From contig NZ_JOAN01000009.1 of assembly GCF_000718555.1 (NCBI RefSeq), forward strand, positions 1 through 64,000: a stretch of DNA of 64,000 nt. The letters are read 5' to 3'. The notes beneath the pieces are model-generated. The model saw nothing but the letters and a program-made list of their open reading frames with translations. It was not told the DNA's origin and searched no databases. Of this stretch, positions 61,167 to 64,000 are shown piece after piece; the first letter of the stretch is position 1, and each line of letters begins with the position of its first letter. Source of the stretch: Micromonospora chokoriensis (lineage in GTDB: Bacteria > Actinomycetota > Actinomycetes > Mycobacteriales > Micromonosporaceae). The translations under genes and the position numbers were made by a program.

Positions 61167-62111
61167 TCACCAGACGTGGAGTGCGGGCTCCCCGTGCTCG
61201 GAGGCCGACCACCTGCGGGTGGCGCGGACGAGCTTGTCCGGGTTGACCTGGCTGTGCAGGGCCGCTACCCCCTCGGGCGTCACCTGCACGGACATGACGC
61301 CGACGACCCGGTCGTCGATCACGACCACCACCGCCGGAGCGCCGTTGGCGGCGGCGATGTGCACGGCGGGGCTGCCCCCGACCAGGTCCCGCTTGACGTC
61401 GGCGGGCTTGAACAGGCCCCGCAGGAACTTCGCCACGGCCAGCGCGCCGACGATCGGTGTGGTCCGAGCCGGGATCTTGCCGCCACCGTCACCGATGCTC
61501 GTCGCGTCGCCGGTCAGCAACTCGACCAGTCGCTGGATCTCGCCGTTCTTGGCCGCCGTGAGGAACTCCGCGACGATCTTCCGGGCGGTCGCCTGGTCGA
61601 CCTCGGCGCGGGCCCGCTCGGCGGTGACGTGCTGCTTGGCACGTCGGTAGGTCTGCTGACAGTTCGACTCGGTGATGCCGAGGATCTCGGCGATCTCACC
61701 GTGCGAGTAGCCGAACGCCTCCCGCAGCACGTACACCGCGCGCTCGTTGGGCGACAAGCGCTCCAGCAGGGTGAGCACCGCCATCGAGACCGACTCGCGT
61801 TGCTCGGCGGTGTCGAGCGGGCCGAGCATCCGGTCCCCGGCGAGGACCGGTTCGGGCAGCCAGGTCCCCACGTAGGTCTCTCGCCGGGCCCGCGCCGAGG
61901 TCAACTGGTTGAGGCACACGTTGGTGAGGACCTTCGTCAGCCACGCCTCGGGCGTCTCGACGTGCGCCCGGTCGGTGCCCTGCCAGCGCAGAAAGGTGTC
62001 CTGGACGGCGTCCTCGGCGTCGCTGGCCGAGCCCAGCAGGCGATAGGCGATCGCCTCCAGGCGGGCCCTGGAGTGCTCGAACAGCTCGACCTCGTCCGGA
62101 CTGAGCGGCAT
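61167..62111 (-). CDS. ECF41-group RNA polymerase sigma factor (SigJ-like)
   Basis: The 314-residue sigma factor has regions 2 and 4 (about 10-170: 'EAIAYRLLGSASDAEDAVQDTFLRW', 'RAVYVLREAFGYSHGEIAEILGITESNCQQ') and the SnoaL-like C-terminal extension of ECF41. All three ECF41 hallmarks are visible: GTWLPEPV, GDGGGK and VNPDKL. In ECF41 the extension replaces an anti-sigma factor and controls activity from within the same polypeptide. ATG 62111 is used; GTG 62129 is possible. It is upstream of the oxidoreductase gene in the same direction, 82 bp away. Confidence 0.93.
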   Translation of the reverse strand: MPLSPDEVELFEHSRARLEAIAYRLLGSASDAEDAVQDTFLRWQGTDRAHVETPEAWLTKVLTNVCLNQLTSARARRETYVGTWLPEPVLAGDRMLGPLDTAEQRESVSMAVLTLLERLSPNERAVYVLREAFGYSHGEIAEILGITESNCQQTYRRAKQHVTAERARAEVDQATARKIVAEFLTAAKNGEIQRLVELLTGDATSIGDGGGKIPARTTPIVGALAVAKFLRGLFKPADVKRDLVGGSPAVHIAAANGAPAVVVVIDDRVVGVMSVQVTPEGVAALHSQVNPDKLVRATRRWSASEHGEPALHVW

Positions 62112-62198
62112 GGTTCGATAGTCAACCACGCGCGCGACCTCGCCGACCGATCGACGGTGTACGCCGACACAGCCCATCCGGTCACGTAGACCGCGCTC

Positions 62199-62675
62199 TC
62201 AGGGCTGCGCCGTCGACGTCCCGGGCGCTTCCGTCGGGTTCGGGAGCCGGACCATGAACACGTCCACCGGGTCCTCGGATTCCAGCGTGAATCCGTGCCG
62301 CTCGTACAGCCGCCGGGCCGGGCTGCCCTGCAAGACGTTCAGCCGGACCAGGGTGCCGTCGCGATCGCAGCGGTCCAGCAGCTCGCGCAGCACGGCCGTG
62401 CCGATGCCGCTGCCCTGTAGATGCGGGGCCAGGTAGAAGTGCTCCAGCCAGTGGCCGTCCGCGCCGGGCCGCAGCGCCACGCAGCCGGCGAACGCGCCGC
62501 CCACCTCGACAACCCAGGTGTACGCCGGTGCGAACCCGTCCCGCAGGCGCTGCCGGACCCGCTGGTCGTCGTACCGCCCGAGCCGCTCCAGATCGGCCCG
62601 CAGCACCACCGCCCGCAACTCGGCCACCGCGTCGACGTCCGCCGTCGAGGCTGGCCGAATCTCCCAGTCCGCCAT
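62199..62675 (-). CDS. GNAT-family N-acetyltransferase
   Basis: The 158-residue protein has the acetyl-CoA-binding motif LAPHLQGSGIGTAVLRELLD (R/Q-x-x-G-x-G/A) near residue 87 and the closing LYERHGFTLESEDP, typical of GNAT enzymes. The substrate is unknown. A TAGCTT element lies seven bases before the ATG on the minus strand, so the mRNA may be leaderless. Confidence 0.88.
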   Translation of the reverse strand: MADWEIRPASTADVDAVAELRAVVLRADLERLGRYDDQRVRQRLRDGFAPAYTWVVEVGGAFAGCVALRPGADGHWLEHFYLAPHLQGSGIGTAVLRELLDRCDRDGTLVRLNVLQGSPARRLYERHGFTLESEDPVDVFMVRLPNPTEAPGTSTAQP

Positions 62676-62715
62676 GATCAATAAGCTATCGCGCGCCGGT
62701 CAGACATGAGGCCGT

Positions 62716-62761
62716 CAAGATCGAGAAACACATAGGACACCCAAGATTGTCTATGATCTTG
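62716..62761. repeat. Imperfect inverted repeat upstream of the protease gene
   Basis: CAAGATC at 62716-62722 pairs with GATCTTG at 62755-62761, with inner arms CATAGGAC and GTCTATG. A second CGTCAAGATCG lies at 62768-62778, repeating the left arm. It could be a small dispersed palindrome or a regulatory hairpin. Confidence 0.4.
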
Positions 62762-62889
62762 CGGGCTCGTCAAGATCGCAACAGGGTCCCTTGGCGCCCC
62801 GGGTGGGGGACGGATTGCACGTCTCGCTGGCTGCGGCATCCAAGGGCCGGGCGAACGGCGGGTAATCCGAGCATCGTGGAAGGGAAACA

Positions 62890-64000
62890 ATGGAATCCAC
62901 CCGATGGCCACGTACGCGCAGAGTGGTGACCCTGCTCGCCGCGAGCGTCCTCGTCGCCGGATCCTCGGCGACCTCAGCTCACGCGAACGGACCGGCCGAG
63001 CCCCAGGCGCGGGCCCTCGCGCAGATCGCTGAGTTGCAGCGACTCAAGAAGTCCCTGTCGGCGGTTGAACGAAAGCTGGACAGCCGGCTCGCGATCGAGA
63101 TGCGTAAGCGCAGCAACAGGACGGCAACCGACGCGACGCCGAAGCTGCGAACCGGGGTCCAGATCTCGGCGAACGGCACCACGCCGGTCGTCATCCACGC
63201 CGACAAGGTCGACGATGGTCTGCTGCGACGGCTGCGTGGGGTGGGTGCGACCGTGCGCTACCCGTCGCAGCGCACGGACACGGTCTTCGTCGACGCTCCG
63301 GTGGCCCAGTTGGACGCCATCGCGTCCTGGTCCGAGGTTGGGCGGGTCACGGTGCCGTCCGGCTTCCAGACCTCCCGTACCGATGCGCCCGGACGCCGGG
63401 TGGAGATCGGGCCGGCGGCCAAGAGCGAGACCGCGGAACAGGTCGCCAGCGCGCTGCGCTCCGCCCCGGTGTCGGCCAACGCCGTCGGCCAGGGCGCTGT
63501 GGTCTCCGAGGGTGACCGCGCGCATGCCGCCGATACCGCCCGGAGCAAGTACAAGGTCACTGGTGTCGGTGTGAAGGTCTGTGCCATCTCGGACGGGGTG
63601 CTGTCACTCAACAACTCCGTCGCCGCAGGTGAGCTGCCGGGCGACGTCGACGTGTTGCCTGGACAGGCCGGCCAAGGCGACGAGGGCACCGCGATGCTGG
63701 AGATCATCCACGATCTGGCGCCCTCCGCGAAGCTCGGCTTCGCCACCGCGTACGAGACCGAGGAGAACTTCGCCGACAACATCCTGGCGCTGCGCTTCAG
63801 CGCGCGTTGCGACATCATCGTGGATGACATCCTCTACTACCACGAGGCCGCTTTCCAAGATGGGCTGGTCGCCCAGGCGGTCAGCCAGGTGATCGCCGAT
63901 GGGGCGTTCTACTTCAGCTCGGCCGGCAACGACGGCAACACCATGGACGGCTCCACCGGCAACTACGAGGCCGACTTCGTCGACTCCGGGCGGAGCGTGG
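62890..64000 (+). CDS. Secreted subtilisin/sedolisin-like serine protease (partial)
   Basis: The reading frame is open to the window edge (at least 370 codons). It starts with a signal peptide (VVTLLAASVLVAGSSATSAHA), then a long helical pro-region (about 35-170). The protease domain begins near KVTGVGVKVCAISDGV, where the Asp of an S8-type triad would sit. The next motif is GDEGTAMLEIIHDLAPSA, with Glu where classical subtilisins have His, and the oxyanion-Asn region is FSSAGNDGN. The catalytic Ser lies beyond the window. Proteins with this DEG-AM motif form a side branch of the S8/S53 group. ATG 62890 follows GGAAGGG. Confidence 0.8.
   Translation, partial: MESTRWPRTRRVVTLLAASVLVAGSSATSAHANGPAEPQARALAQIAELQRLKKSLSAVERKLDSRLAIEMRKRSNRTATDATPKLRTGVQISANGTTPVVIHADKVDDGLLRRLRGVGATVRYPSQRTDTVFVDAPVAQLDAIASWSEVGRVTVPSGFQTSRTDAPGRRVEIGPAAKSETAEQVASALRSAPVSANAVGQGAVVSEGDRAHAADTARSKYKVTGVGVKVCAISDGVLSLNNSVAAGELPGDVDVLPGQAGQGDEGTAMLEIIHDLAPSAKLGFATAYETEENFADNILALRFSARCDIIVDDILYYHEAAFQDGLVAQAVSQVIADGAFYFSSAGNDGNTMDGSTGNYEADFVDSGRSV

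Overview
The window is a high-GC actinobacterial chromosome segment. Gene content and style point to Micromonosporaceae, most likely Micromonospora or a close relative. The evidence is the ppdK–dgt–dnaG neighbourhood, DUF397/DUF5753 remnants, an ECF41 sigma factor, many GTG starts and leaderless-looking promoters, and several families of long palindromic intergenic repeats. No rRNA, CRISPR array, transposase or phage gene was seen. The genus is an inference from style and context.

Layout. 0-13 kb is mostly housekeeping: a GH20 hexosaminidase behind a LacI-type operator, pyruvate phosphate dikinase, a roadblock protein, a VOC protein, dgt, an iron-box-controlled siderophore-interacting flavoprotein, an LtrA-like membrane protein and dnaG. 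12.6-15.9 kb is a TAXI-type TRAP transporter operon. 16.0-19.6 kb is an ABC-2 exporter (ATPase and two permeases) interrupted by a degraded DUF5753 fragment, a DUF397 gene and repeats. A YihY/BrkB membrane protein with a terminator follows.

20.8-27.3 kb is a carbohydrate-uptake operon: ROK regulator, RbsA-type ATPase, RbsC-type permease, Tat-lipoprotein binding protein and a Gfo/Idh/MocA oxidoreductase. 27.75-36.0 kb is the most striking part, an eight-gene, translationally coupled 'ebo' metabolite-traffic cluster. It carries EboC-like (UbiA), EboA, EboB, EboE and EboF, plus a TIM-barrel protein, a polyprenyl diphosphate synthase and, first in the operon, a myo-inositol-phosphate-synthase-like cyclase where I would expect the dehydroquinate-synthase-like EboD. 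Paired TTTCCGAAAC operators sit in front of it. 36.2-43.3 kb holds two large secreted carbohydrate-active proteins (a PQQ-type sugar dehydrogenase and a ThuA/DUF1080 protein, both with CBM6 and ricin domains), a truncated histidine kinase and a second TIM-barrel isomerase. The promoter of the sugar dehydrogenase gene is clearly homologous to that of the ROK gene, so the two loci probably form one regulon.

44-64 kb carries two tRNA genes (Asn, Met), an MMPL transporter coupled to an FAD oxidoreductase, then an accessory-looking stretch: small membrane proteins, NUDIX, DUF402, gene fragments, a second DUF397, a uridine-kinase-like protein, an AfsR/SARP-type regulator beside two related secreted proteins of unknown family, a HAD-Imm21 fusion, a YefM-YoeB-type toxin-antitoxin pair, an NDH-2-like oxidoreductase with its ECF41 sigma factor, a GNAT acetyltransferase, and the start of an S8/S53-like secreted protease that runs off the end.
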